Notes under the pieces: model-generated
The model's input: the letters and a program-made list of their open reading frames with translations, nothing else
What the model was told of the DNA's origin: nothing
Databases searched by the model: none
Origin: CAZDWZ01 sp964509425
Lineage (GTDB): Bacteria; Bdellovibrionota_C; UBA2361; SZUA-149; CAZDWZ01
Reading direction: 5' to 3'
Assembly (NCBI GenBank): GCA_964509425.1
Contig: CAZDWZ010000002.1
Location: 62,001 to 126,000, forward strand
DNA length: 64,000 bases
Position numbers and translations under genes: made by a program
Part shown: piece after piece, positions 53,154 through 62,041 of the stretch
How positions within the stretch are numbered: position 1 is the stretch's first letter
Layout: every line of letters begins with the position of its first letter

Positions 53154-54599
53154 CTACTTAATGTGTGCGTGCTTCCGGCTGTAGCAGAAATAAATCACCA
53201 AGCCGAGCGCCATCCAAATCAGCAGTCTCAACCACGTGTCAAACGGCAACGCCATCATCTGCGCGAGCGCGCTCAATGCGCCCATCACACAAACGAACGG
53301 CGCCCACGGCGTCCTGAATGGACGATGCACATCCGGTGCGGTGTATCGAAGCACGAGCACGCCAGTGCAGACGATAACGAAAGCGAACAGCGTTCCGATC
53401 GACACGAGCTCCCCGAGGAGCCCGATTGGAAAAAGTCCTGCGATCACACCGGCGAGAAGTCCCGAGAGAATCGTGGTAACGGACGGCGTCCCGTATTTTG
53501 GATGCATGGTCGCAAACACTTTGGGAAGCATTCCATCGTTTGCCATCGTATAGAAAATTCTCGGCTGCGCCATTATCAGGGACAGTACGACTGAACTTAG
53601 TCCTGCGATCGCGCCGAGCTTGATTATCGGCCGGAGCCACTGCATTCCAGAACCAGCGGCATTCACTGCTACCGCGATCGGATCGGCAACGTTCAAGAGC
53701 GGGTATTTGACAATCCCTGTCAGCACCAATGAGACCGCGATATAAAAGACGGTGCAGATCACGAGCGCTCCGAGAATTCCTATCGGCATGTCTCGTTGCG
53801 GATTTTTGGCTTCCTGCGCCAGGGTCGAAAGACCATCAAAGCCAATATAGGCGAAGAATATCACACCCGCGCCGCGGAAAATTCCGCTCCATCCGTATTC
53901 ACCGAACTTTCCGGTATTCTCTGGAATGAAGGGAGTCCAATTCTCCGGCGCAATATATTTCGCCCCGAAGACGATAAACAAAATCAGCACACCAACCTTC
54001 ATGACCACGATGATGTCGTTAAAGATCGCAGACTCTCGGATACCCCGATAGAGGATGTAGGTCATTGCCGCCACAATGAACACGGCCGGCAGATTGATGA
54101 TTGCCCCCGTCGCCTCCCAGCCAGCCGCCTCGGTGTGTTTGAACGGCGCGTTACAGAGCACTGCGGGGAACGTAACGCCGAGATCTTTGAGAAAGCTCAC
54201 CACATACCCGGACCAACCCACCGCCACCGTCGACGCTCCGAAGAGATACTCCAGAATGAGATCCCATCCGATGATCCACGCGAGCAGTTGTCCGAGCGTC
54301 GCATACGCATATGTGTAAGCACTGCCCGCGATTGGGATCATCGCGGCAAACTCGCAATAACAGAGTGCTGCGAATGCGCAGGCGACCCCCGAGAGAATGA
54401 AGGAAATGACAATCGCCGGACCGGCGTATGCCGCGGCAGCCTGCCCAGTGAGGACGAAGATACCAGCCCCGATGATCCCGCCGACTCCGAGGAGAACAAG
54501 GTTACGTGCAGAGAGTGTCCGGTGGAAGCCACTCTTCCCCTGCTCGGCTTCCGCCATAATTGCCGCTAACGGTTTTCGAGCAAAGAGCTGAGAGCCCAT
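53154..54599 (-). CDS. APC-superfamily amino acid permease (cationic amino acid transporter type)
   Basis: 481 residues from the ATG at 54599, which follows AGGAG at good spacing. About 12-13 transmembrane helices. Helix 1 has GVGGIIGAGIFVLTG, the APC substrate-binding loop, and IAGSAYTYAYATLGQLLAWIIGWDLILEY is characteristic of the cationic amino acid transporter group. Direction is uptake of amino acids across the inner membrane; the specific substrate is unknown. The position tail to tail with putA would suit proline or other amino acid import. A long basic N-terminus precedes helix 1. Confidence 0.93.
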   Translation of the reverse strand: MGSQLFARKPLAAIMAEAEQGKSGFHRTLSARNLVLLGVGGIIGAGIFVLTGQAAAAYAGPAIVISFILSGVACAFAALCYCEFAAMIPIAGSAYTYAYATLGQLLAWIIGWDLILEYLFGASTVAVGWSGYVVSFLKDLGVTFPAVLCNAPFKHTEAAGWEATGAIINLPAVFIVAAMTYILYRGIRESAIFNDIIVVMKVGVLILFIVFGAKYIAPENWTPFIPENTGKFGEYGWSGIFRGAGVIFFAYIGFDGLSTLAQEAKNPQRDMPIGILGALVICTVFYIAVSLVLTGIVKYPLLNVADPIAVAVNAAGSGMQWLRPIIKLGAIAGLSSVVLSLIMAQPRIFYTMANDGMLPKVFATMHPKYGTPSVTTILSGLLAGVIAGLFPIGLLGELVSIGTLFAFVIVCTGVLVLRYTAPDVHRPFRTPWAPFVCVMGALSALAQMMALPFDTWLRLLIWMALGLVIYFCYSRKHAHIK

Positions 54600-54874
54600 A
54601 ACTTTCTCCTGCAATACGGAAGGAATTCAGACGGAAACAACGTTCTCAAGCGCTTCTATGCGAGCCTATCCGGTGAGGCAAGGACAATCCGGCGATGCTT
54701 CGGAATTAAGGGCGCTTTATAACCCTCTGGATTCTATAGCTTTATTTGCGAGCTTCGGACGCGAGTCATTTCGCCCCCGGGCGGAGAAAGAATTATTTAG
54801 AAATCCCAGGATTTCCCAACGGAAAAGCCGAGAAAATGCCGATTCTTATGGGGTAAACCCGTAATTTCGTTGCT

Positions 54875-57142
54875 ATGTCTGGCGAAACAAAGAAGAACGT
54901 TGATGTGGTGAGTCTCTTCAAGGCTCCGGCTGCTGCTGGATTCTCGAAGGACACGCCGCGTGCCGTTCGTGCTGAGTTCGCTGCGCGCATCGTTCCGCTG
55001 CTTGAATCTGGAGACGATTCGGCGACTGAGCTCTGCAATACGATCGTCGAGCTCGCGGGACAGCAGCGCGAAGTCCGTGCGGCGTCTTTATATCTCGACA
55101 TGGGAAAAGACGCGACGCTCACAAGCCTGCAACTGATGGCGACAACGAATATTCCGGAGGTGCCACCGCCGGGTTCGCCCATGTCCGCCGCCGTCTCCCA
55201 GATCAGAATGCCCGCCGGAGGCGGCGACGCGACGATTGAAGCACCCGCGTATCGTTACTTTTCCGTTTTCTCGCTGGGAATGAGAGTTGGATGGCTCGCC
55301 ATTCACACGAAGGGCCAGCTCTCTCCGAAAACTGAAGCGTGTCTCACCGAGCTCTCTTACTACGCCGCTATCACCGCGGAGCGTGTGCGACTCGGTGCGC
55401 ACATCAATCAGTGCGAAAGCCGTCTTGAGATCCTCAGCGAGCTCACGAAGCTGATCGCCGGCGGCGCTGGCGTCGAGAAAATTTGCCAATCACTGGCACG
55501 CGAAATGGCGTTCCGACTGAAAGTCGAATACGTTTTTGTGTCGCGCGCCGATAACATCAAGGGAGCCCTTATTGCGGCGGGAAGCTATGGCTTACCTGCA
55601 GAAACTTCGCAGCAAGAAATACAGATTCAGGGCAGTCTCCTCGAACAGGTAATGTCGCTCGGAACGATGATTTCGCTTCCTGATTCCGCAGTTCGTCAGG
55701 ACCCGAATCTATCGTTTCTCCTCCGGCCCGGGATTGTCGGGGTGCACTGCAGCGCCGTAACGATCGATCAACAGGTGCTGGGGCTTGTTTTACTTGGATT
55801 GAGAAGCCGGTCTGCTCTCTCTACCGAGAACATGGCACTCCTCACCGAGTGTCTCCAAGCGGCCGGCGTTGCCCTTCTTAACGCCGAGTCACGGGACACT
55901 CTCTCCACCTATGCGAGCAAGTTGGAGCAACTCGTCGAAGCCCGAACTGCCGATCTTGCGATTCAGATGGCACGGGCAGACGCGGCAAACCGCGCTAAGA
56001 GCGAATTCGTTGCGAACTTGAGCCATGAGTTTCGAACTCCACTCACCGCGATTGTAGGATACTCACGAATCGTTTCGGATGGACTCTTTGGAACGGTAAC
56101 GAGCGAGCAAAAACAAGCGCTCGAAGCGGTAACCAAAGCTGCGGAACATCTTCGCGAACTTATCGATAACGTCCTGAACGTATCGAAAATCGAGGCGGGG
56201 AAAGAAGACGTGGCGCCGGAATCGGTCATGCTTGCGCCGCTTCTCGATCAGGTCACCAAGCTGATGACGCAAACAGCGTCAAACAAAAATGTTCGGCTTC
56301 GCTGTCTGCCGGTCGGACCCGACCTCAGGAATGCGGCTCTCTGGGTCGACCCTCGGCACGTGCGGCAGGTGTTAATCAATTTGCTTTCGAACGCGGTGAA
56401 GTATACTCCGCCCGGAGGTCACGTGAATCTCCAGGCAACGCGAATTGCGGATAAGATTCAGATCGAAGTGGCCGACTCCGGGGTTGGAATTTCGCCGGAA
56501 CAGGTCGACCGCCTCTTCGAACGATATGAGCGGCTCGAGAATGACTACGCTCGAAGCCAGACCGGAACCGGAATCGGGTTGGTCATTACAAAGCAACTCC
56601 TCGAACTGAACGGCGGTGCAATCTCTGTCGCGAGTAAGACCGGTCTGGGCTCAACGTTCAGAGTCCTCCTCCCGAGCGCCCCTTCAGCGCCGGGCGAAAC
56701 GATCGTGCACGAAGAGGACAAGGGGCTCGGAGTTCCGCTCCTCGAAGGCCTCAATATTCTCATCCTCGAGGATCACCCCGCAACCGCTGAAGTTCTCTCG
56801 GCAATCGTGCGATCCGCGAAGGGAACTCCATATATCGCGAACTCGGTTTCACAGGCGAAACAAATGTCAACGAAGATACTTATGGACGTGTCTCTCGTCG
56901 ACTTGGCGCTTCCCGGGGAATCAGGACTTGAGCTTCTGCAATATTTCCGAAGTCACGCCAATCCGCAGTATATGCAAATGCCGCTTCTCGTCGTGAGCGC
57001 GTGCGTATTCGACGAGGACAAACAGCGCGCATACGAACGAGGCGCGACAAGTTTTATATCGAAACCTTTTGCGCCGGACGAGATCGTTTCAGGGATTCGC
57101 GAAGCGACATTGAACTCACTGCTTTCAAAAAAATCTTTCTAG
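54875..57142 (+). CDS. cytosolic hybrid histidine kinase with GAF and receiver domains
   Basis: 755 residues, no transmembrane helix. A GAF-like N-terminal region (about 20-175) is followed by a GAF domain (about 185-345), a coiled coil, HisKA with FVANLSHEFRTPLTAI (phosphorylated His384), HATPase with LLSNAVKYTPPGG and GTGIGLVI, and a C-terminal receiver (Asp676 in SLVDLALPGESG). The two GAF domains suggest sensing of a cytosolic signal. No separate response regulator is present; the downstream HDOD protein follows within 22 bases and may be its output. It is divergent from the permease gene. Confidence 0.92.
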   Translation: MSGETKKNVDVVSLFKAPAAAGFSKDTPRAVRAEFAARIVPLLESGDDSATELCNTIVELAGQQREVRAASLYLDMGKDATLTSLQLMATTNIPEVPPPGSPMSAAVSQIRMPAGGGDATIEAPAYRYFSVFSLGMRVGWLAIHTKGQLSPKTEACLTELSYYAAITAERVRLGAHINQCESRLEILSELTKLIAGGAGVEKICQSLAREMAFRLKVEYVFVSRADNIKGALIAAGSYGLPAETSQQEIQIQGSLLEQVMSLGTMISLPDSAVRQDPNLSFLLRPGIVGVHCSAVTIDQQVLGLVLLGLRSRSALSTENMALLTECLQAAGVALLNAESRDTLSTYASKLEQLVEARTADLAIQMARADAANRAKSEFVANLSHEFRTPLTAIVGYSRIVSDGLFGTVTSEQKQALEAVTKAAEHLRELIDNVLNVSKIEAGKEDVAPESVMLAPLLDQVTKLMTQTASNKNVRLRCLPVGPDLRNAALWVDPRHVRQVLINLLSNAVKYTPPGGHVNLQATRIADKIQIEVADSGVGISPEQVDRLFERYERLENDYARSQTGTGIGLVITKQLLELNGGAISVASKTGLGSTFRVLLPSAPSAPGETIVHEEDKGLGVPLLEGLNILILEDHPATAEVLSAIVRSAKGTPYIANSVSQAKQMSTKILMDVSLVDLALPGESGLELLQYFRSHANPQYMQMPLLVVSACVFDEDKQRAYERGATSFISKPFAPDEIVSGIREATLNSLLSKKSF

Positions 57143-57163
57143 GAGATGGCCAGGACACGCTGA

Positions 57164-58639
57164 ATGAGAGACCTTCAACAAAATTCGGGGACACAATCGG
57201 CAAACCCCATCGTTACTCGCTTGGAGCGCGCTCTCTTGCCCGGCGGCGACTTTCCTATCTCTGCGTTGATTCATGCCGAGGTAATTCGTTTGACCGAGAC
57301 AGCCGATAGTCCGATCGAACGATTGGTGGATGTAATACGCTGCGACCCAACTCTCACCGCTCGAGTGATCCACGCATCAAACAGCCTTAACGAAAACGAT
57401 CGAGCTCATCGCTTCACCCTCGCACAAGCGATAATGCATCTTGGCATGCGGTCGCTTGCGGACCTCTGTAGCCGTCACATTTTGATTCATCGTTACGGCG
57501 ACGGACTCATTTCATCCGGGCACTTTGTAGACGCACTTCGCCGCTCTATCATGGTCGCAACTCTCAGCGAACAACTGGCTCAGCAGGCGGGAAGTTCCGA
57601 TGGACGGGATGACGCCTACATCGCCGGGCTTCTGTATTCGGTAGGCCCCGTGGTGCTCGCCTATTATTTTCCGAAGGCGCTCCAAGCCGCACAAGATCGC
57701 GCGCGTCTTCGGAAACGGCAACTGTCGCAAGGAATCTTCGAAGTGGTCGGAATCTCCCCGATAGGACTAAGCGTCACCGTGCTGCAACATCTCTCGATTC
57801 CGGAATACTACAGAACCGGACTCCGGCAGGCCGCGCAAGCGGTGAACACCGATAGAGGCCGTGCGCGGATCGATAAACAGACCCACTGGCTCGTTCCGGT
57901 AGTCACGACGGCTTCACAAGTCGTGGAGGGAATTTGCAATCCAAATTCCACGGGAACGATTGAAAACCGTGTGCAGGAGTTGGGCCGGCGCGCCGGGTTC
58001 TCGACAGATCGTGTCGAACAGCTGCTCGTGGCCATTACGGAGAACGCGGCAAAACGCATTTCGGCGCTCGGAATTACCGAATCGAGCCGCTCAGAACAGC
58101 TTGCTTCAATGCGAAAACCAAGTGGAAAGATGAATCGCCCCGCTTCTGACCCAATGGTGTCGACGCGGCTCATGACGGCGTATGTTCAACAACTCGAGCG
58201 CGCAGTCGAACAACAAGAATCGCTCACGACCATTCTCACGACGGCGATGGAAGCACTCGTCTTCGGCGAACGCTGCGATCGAGTGCTTCTGCTTTATCCG
58301 AACCGTCGCGCAACCAAGCTCCAAGGGAAGATGAGCCTCGGAAAGCCTTTTCCAAAGCGGGCGGAAGACATTGAGCGCCCGATGGACGCCAGCAGGCCCG
58401 ATCTATCGCCCGATGTCCGCGCTTTTCAGGAGGGGCGGATGGTGACTTCTCAGACTTCGCCTTATGGCGGGGCCGGTTGGGGAGTCGGTATCCCAATCGG
58501 TTCTGGGAAACACCGCCTGGGCGTCATCTACGCCGAATCGCGTCCGAATGCCGATTCCCCCGGCAGAGTCGAAAGCTTGAGAGCCATTTCAATGCTCCTC
58601 GATAAAGCCGCGCGGGAACATCAGTCGTCTTCCGAGTAG
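57164..58639 (+). CDS. HDOD-domain signalling protein with C-terminal GAF-like domain
   Basis: 491 residues. Residues 20-200 form an HDOD domain (LTETADSPIERLVDVIRCDPTLTARVIHASNS and AYIAGLLYSVGPVVL). Residues 335-485 look like a GAF domain (VFGERCDRVLLLYPNRRAT, GWGVGIPIGSGKHRLGVIYAES). HDOD domains relate to HD phosphohydrolases but usually lack catalytic residues and act as protein partners in signalling. It starts 22 bases after the hybrid kinase, almost certainly co-transcribed, and AGGA lies upstream of the ATG. Confidence 0.88.
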   Translation: MRDLQQNSGTQSANPIVTRLERALLPGGDFPISALIHAEVIRLTETADSPIERLVDVIRCDPTLTARVIHASNSLNENDRAHRFTLAQAIMHLGMRSLADLCSRHILIHRYGDGLISSGHFVDALRRSIMVATLSEQLAQQAGSSDGRDDAYIAGLLYSVGPVVLAYYFPKALQAAQDRARLRKRQLSQGIFEVVGISPIGLSVTVLQHLSIPEYYRTGLRQAAQAVNTDRGRARIDKQTHWLVPVVTTASQVVEGICNPNSTGTIENRVQELGRRAGFSTDRVEQLLVAITENAAKRISALGITESSRSEQLASMRKPSGKMNRPASDPMVSTRLMTAYVQQLERAVEQQESLTTILTTAMEALVFGERCDRVLLLYPNRRATKLQGKMSLGKPFPKRAEDIERPMDASRPDLSPDVRAFQEGRMVTSQTSPYGGAGWGVGIPIGSGKHRLGVIYAESRPNADSPGRVESLRAISMLLDKAAREHQSSSE

Positions 58640-58838
58640 CCTCCAGCCTTTCGAATCCGAGACAGAAAGCCGCTTCGGCTCACCATTTCGGCGATATGGA
58701 ATCGCTCGACGCCCCGTCTCGAAACCAAGCGAAGAATTTCAATCGTAAATCTCGAATCGCTGCCCACAAACCTAGTGGCAGAATTATCGCGGACGGGTTA
58801 GCGTCTCCCGTCAACCTTTCTCGTATGGGACGCTGCAT

Positions 58839-60065
58839 ATGATTTCCAGTTCGCCTCAGCCTAAAATCCAAAGCCGTTTCGCCTCAAACCCGCGAACGAA
58901 GTCTTTCGTCTGGACGCTTCTCTGCGTGGCGATTGTCGTCGGGCTCGGTTGCAAAGCCGGAGACGACGATGATGGCGATGATTCAAGCAGCTCCAGCTCT
59001 ACGAGTTCTTCCAGCAGCTCGGGCGGAACCGCGGATTTTACGGTTACCGGGACCGCTGACTCCTCGGGGGTCAGTGTTTTTGATTTCACCGTGCCTGCGG
59101 GAACGACCAAGTTGGGATTAACCGGCACATCTTCGACGAATGCGGAACTACGTTACGACGAAATCATCGACGATGGCGGACGCGACTATCTAAACCCAAA
59201 TGGCGAGTCCATTTCCTTTGCTGATGGTTTCCAGTCATTCGTCAGCCACGCCTCGGTTCCTTCTCGTGGAGTTGATCCGTCGCTTCGCACGAATGGATTC
59301 AGCGCGACTCTCCGAGCGCGGGCTATCGGAAGCGGCGAAGCGTTGTCCGGCGCACGAAGTGCAGTCCGCGTGATATCCAAGGTCGACGGTGATTTGAACA
59401 ACGGCCGACTGAACGTCAATGTCTTCTTCGTCGGCGAAGTGGCTGCGAGAAGCGCTTCGCAGCAGGCAGTAAATGCCGCGCTTGAGGAGTTCACAAGAAT
59501 TTATCAGTCGGGCGCTGGCATTTCAGTGAATATTCGCCGCTCTTCAATCGACGGGCCGAACGTTGTCCCCGATCCGTTCTCAGGTGACGCCCTCTATTTG
59601 AACGCAGCGAACTCGGCGCCCTCACCTGCGGTAAACTTGATCGTTGCTGGAGATATCGGCGGACTCGGCGCCGGAGTCCTTGGAATCGCGGGAAGCATTC
59701 CGGGAGCGCCGGTTCCAACGGCGCGAAGTGGAGTTGCAATCTCTCTGGTAAACTCGGCCGATCAAGACGGAGTTTTCTCACAATCGGATATTCTGATCCT
59801 GGCGGAAACTATCGCCCATGAGATTGCGCACTTCCTCGGGCTTTTTCACCCGATTGAACTCTCAGGAAGCTCCGTCAGGGGCGTCGATCCATTGGGAGAT
59901 ACCGCGACTTGCGACAGCCGAAGCGACTGCTTGGCAAATGCCTCTCTGATTGGAAACTTCATGTTCCCTGCCCCCGTCATCGGCACGAATGGCCAGCCGG
60001 TTCGGCAAAACCTGATCACCGGCGATCAACGAGGCGTAATGAATCGGTATATCGCCGTCGACTAA
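58839..60065 (+). CDS. secreted metzincin-type metalloprotease with Ser-rich linker
   Basis: 408 residues. The N-terminus carries a signal peptide with a weak lipobox (VGLGC) followed by an Asp run and a poly-Ser linker (residues 40-60). The zinc site is HEIAHFLGLFH (His327, Glu328, His331, His337), the HExxHxxGxxH of metzincins. A downstream NFMFP segment could be the Met-turn, followed by LITGDQRGVMNRY. The middle domain is beta-rich. Probably surface-anchored or exported. Its substrate is unknown. The linker composition is unlike neighbouring genes. Confidence 0.8.
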   Translation: MISSSPQPKIQSRFASNPRTKSFVWTLLCVAIVVGLGCKAGDDDDGDDSSSSSSTSSSSSSGGTADFTVTGTADSSGVSVFDFTVPAGTTKLGLTGTSSTNAELRYDEIIDDGGRDYLNPNGESISFADGFQSFVSHASVPSRGVDPSLRTNGFSATLRARAIGSGEALSGARSAVRVISKVDGDLNNGRLNVNVFFVGEVAARSASQQAVNAALEEFTRIYQSGAGISVNIRRSSIDGPNVVPDPFSGDALYLNAANSAPSPAVNLIVAGDIGGLGAGVLGIAGSIPGAPVPTARSGVAISLVNSADQDGVFSQSDILILAETIAHEIAHFLGLFHPIELSGSSVRGVDPLGDTATCDSRSDCLANASLIGNFMFPAPVIGTNGQPVRQNLITGDQRGVMNRYIAVD

Positions 60066-60482
60066 CCGACCTGCTGATTGAAGCAGAGTTGCGAGCGTCG
60101 ATCGTGGAAGAATGAGGATGGGCAGGTCACGGGAGTAAATCGCGAGGGTTTGCGGGGAGAACTATTGACAGCTTAGGTGGATGTCGTTCATAGAGCTGCC
60201 CTCTTCTCGTGAAGCTCGAAAGTGCCGCGATACTCCAGCTCCGGGACGAAATTCCGGCGTGTTACTTTCCGGAGAGCGTTTTTCACTTGAGCGACCGATT
60301 TTCATCGCGGAAATCATTCGTCATCATGATGCGACGCTCGACGGCGGTAGACGGAAGTCGCTGCAGTTCTGAATTCACTGTGTTTATGAATTCGCTGTGG
60401 CGCTGAATTCGCGGGGATAATCGTTCGCAGTATCACTTCGTGCGAACTTCACCGGAGTTGAGGAAGATTAAGGACAGAGCCG
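60066..60482. other. intergenic region, no secure gene
   Basis: No frame has convincing coding character; a 63-codon frame at 60181 lacks a ribosome-binding site and a plausible composition. The region holds the 17-base tandem repeat listed next, and an AAGGA ribosome-binding site for the DedA gene at its end. Confidence 0.4.
60371..60421. repeat. three degenerate 17-base tandem repeats
   Basis: GAATTC occurs at 60371, 60388 and 60405, exactly 17 bases apart. The units read GAATTCACTGTGTTTAT, GAATTCGCTGTGGCGCT and GAATTCGCGGGGATAAT. The first two share CTGTG. The pattern is short and could be chance or an operator array for the DedA gene 60 bases downstream. Confidence 0.4.
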
Positions 60483-61223
60483 GTGCAAGTACATTTCCTG
60501 CAGTCAAATTTAGTTCAATCTCACATGGTGGATTGGTTGTCGGTCGACAACGGATTCAATGTGCATGTCACGGTGCTTTCGCTCTTACTCCTTGGTGGAT
60601 TCGGGTTTCCAATTCCGGAAGATATTCCTCTGATTCTTGCGGGTGTTGCGACTCAGAAACATCTGGTCTCACCTCAAGCCATCATGATCACCTGCTACAT
60701 CGGTGTTCTTGCCGCTGATCAGATCGTGTTCGCTTTCGGGTATTTTTTCGGTCAGCGCGTACTGAAGGCCGGAACAAGCTCACCGCTTCTTCCAACGATC
60801 ACAGAAGAACGAGTGGAGATAATCCGTGAGGGTCTTCGGAAGAAGCGCCTGACCTACATCTTCATCGGCCGGCACCTCTTTCCCGTGAGAACCGCGACAT
60901 TTCTCATTGCCGGCGCGCTTCGGATTCCCTTTTTGGAGTTCCTCGCAGCCGATGCGATCGCGGCACTCGTCTCTGTATCGATTGTCGTCGCAATCGGGCA
61001 TGTCCTCGGGGGGCAACTTACTCCGGAAGTGATCAGTCACCTCATCCACCGGTCGCACTACTATATTGCGATTTTCACCGGAATATTTTTGCTGTGTTTT
61101 GGTATTCGCTTCTATGTGAAGCGGCAAAAGCGAAAGCGGCGGGCTCTCGCGGCGGCGGCTCAAGGAACCGCTCAACCTGCGGCGCCATCATCCGTCGGGA
61201 CGTCGAGCGAGCTTAGTGAATAA
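60483..61223 (+). CDS. DedA-family membrane protein
   Basis: 246 residues from the GTG at 60483, chosen because AAGGA lies eight bases upstream; an ATG at 60525 lacks one. The hallmark segments are GFPIPEDIPLILAG in the first reentrant helix and GRHLFPVRTATFLIAGALRIPF, the conserved Arg-containing SNARE-associated region. There are five or six membrane segments and a Lys/Arg/Ala-rich tail. DedA proteins take part in undecaprenyl phosphate or phospholipid flipping and membrane homeostasis. Its end overlaps the convergent gene by 11 bases. Confidence 0.9.
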   Translation: MQVHFLQSNLVQSHMVDWLSVDNGFNVHVTVLSLLLLGGFGFPIPEDIPLILAGVATQKHLVSPQAIMITCYIGVLAADQIVFAFGYFFGQRVLKAGTSSPLLPTITEERVEIIREGLRKKRLTYIFIGRHLFPVRTATFLIAGALRIPFLEFLAADAIAALVSVSIVVAIGHVLGGQLTPEVISHLIHRSHYYIAIFTGIFLLCFGIRFYVKRQKRKRRALAAAAQGTAQPAAPSSVGTSSELSE

Positions 61224-61590
61224 GCTCTTTTTGCTGGCACTGCAGCAGGTGGTAAAGCGCCTGCCCAAGTGCGATTCGAAGATTCGGACAGCAGACTTCG
61301 ACGATCGCCGCTGGTGACTTCACCACGGCCTCGTATCCAGCCGATTCCGAAATCCCAAGGTGATAAATGAGGCCCTGTCGGCTTTCGATCTGATCAACAA
61401 GCTGCTCAACCGTCGGAAGCCAGACGAAGGAATCCCGCAACTCCGAGGGCGACAACCCTTGAGGATCGACCAAAATGGCGACTCTCTCAAACGAGCCTCG
61501 TTCTGTTACTTCGTCGCCTATCTCCGGCTCCCAAAGTAATCCTGAGCGATCGAGCTGAACTGAAACGGGGATAAAATCCATGCTATTCAT
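61213..61590 (-). CDS. hypothetical protein
   Basis: 125 residues, not recognised. No signal peptide or membrane helix. Segments such as SFERVAILVDPQGLSPSELRDSF, LVDQIESRQGLIYHLG and VEVCCPNLRIALGQALYHLL suggest a small alpha/beta fold. The ATG has a GGGG-rich binding site. It overlaps the 3' end of the DedA gene by 11 bases on the opposite strand. Confidence 0.5.
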   Translation of the reverse strand: MNSMDFIPVSVQLDRSGLLWEPEIGDEVTERGSFERVAILVDPQGLSPSELRDSFVWLPTVEQLVDQIESRQGLIYHLGISESAGYEAVVKSPAAIVEVCCPNLRIALGQALYHLLQCQQKELIH

Positions 61591-62041
61591 ATTTGAACCC
61601 CTAAAAACCTTTCCTCCAGTGTACCCGGTCGCTTAGTCGTTAATCAACTCAGCGAGTTTGTGACTCTACGCGCACCTGGTGGCCCGTTCTTTAACTATCG
61701 GCATTTTCAACAAATAATCTTATACTCGGGGATGCTTCAGGCATTCCTGAATGAGTTGTGGCACTTGTATACTGAACGGCTAATAGACTAATTGTTCTAG
61801 TGCCGAAGGAGTTAAGTGTGAGGTGCATGCCTATGACTTGACTCGGCATCGCTTGGCCGCCGCCGAGCCGACAGAATCAGGTACTCCGATATTTGGATGT
61901 ACTGTTCCGCAGGCTGAAAATCTGCCTGTTATTTACTTGTCGAAGTGCTGGTTGATGGTTCTTATTTGAAATTGACGTTCGGCCGGACGTGGAAACGCGA
62001 ATTATGAAGCGAGCACCGGAGCTTATTTGGCTATATTATCG
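61591..62041. other. intergenic region with a 6-base dyad
   Basis: No gene seen. It separates the start of the 125-residue protein (minus) from the start of the acyltransferase (plus), so it should hold two divergent promoters. A perfect dyad, TTCAGG-CATT-CCTGAA, is at 61736-61751. TATACT at about 61770 may be a -10 element for the plus strand without a good -35. A CTCGGC...GCCGAG pairing lies near 61842-61867. Confidence 0.4.

Noticed and set aside
60181..60372. 63-codon plus-strand frame between the protease and DedA genes
   Set aside because: No ribosome-binding site, biased Arg/Ser composition and no recognisable feature.
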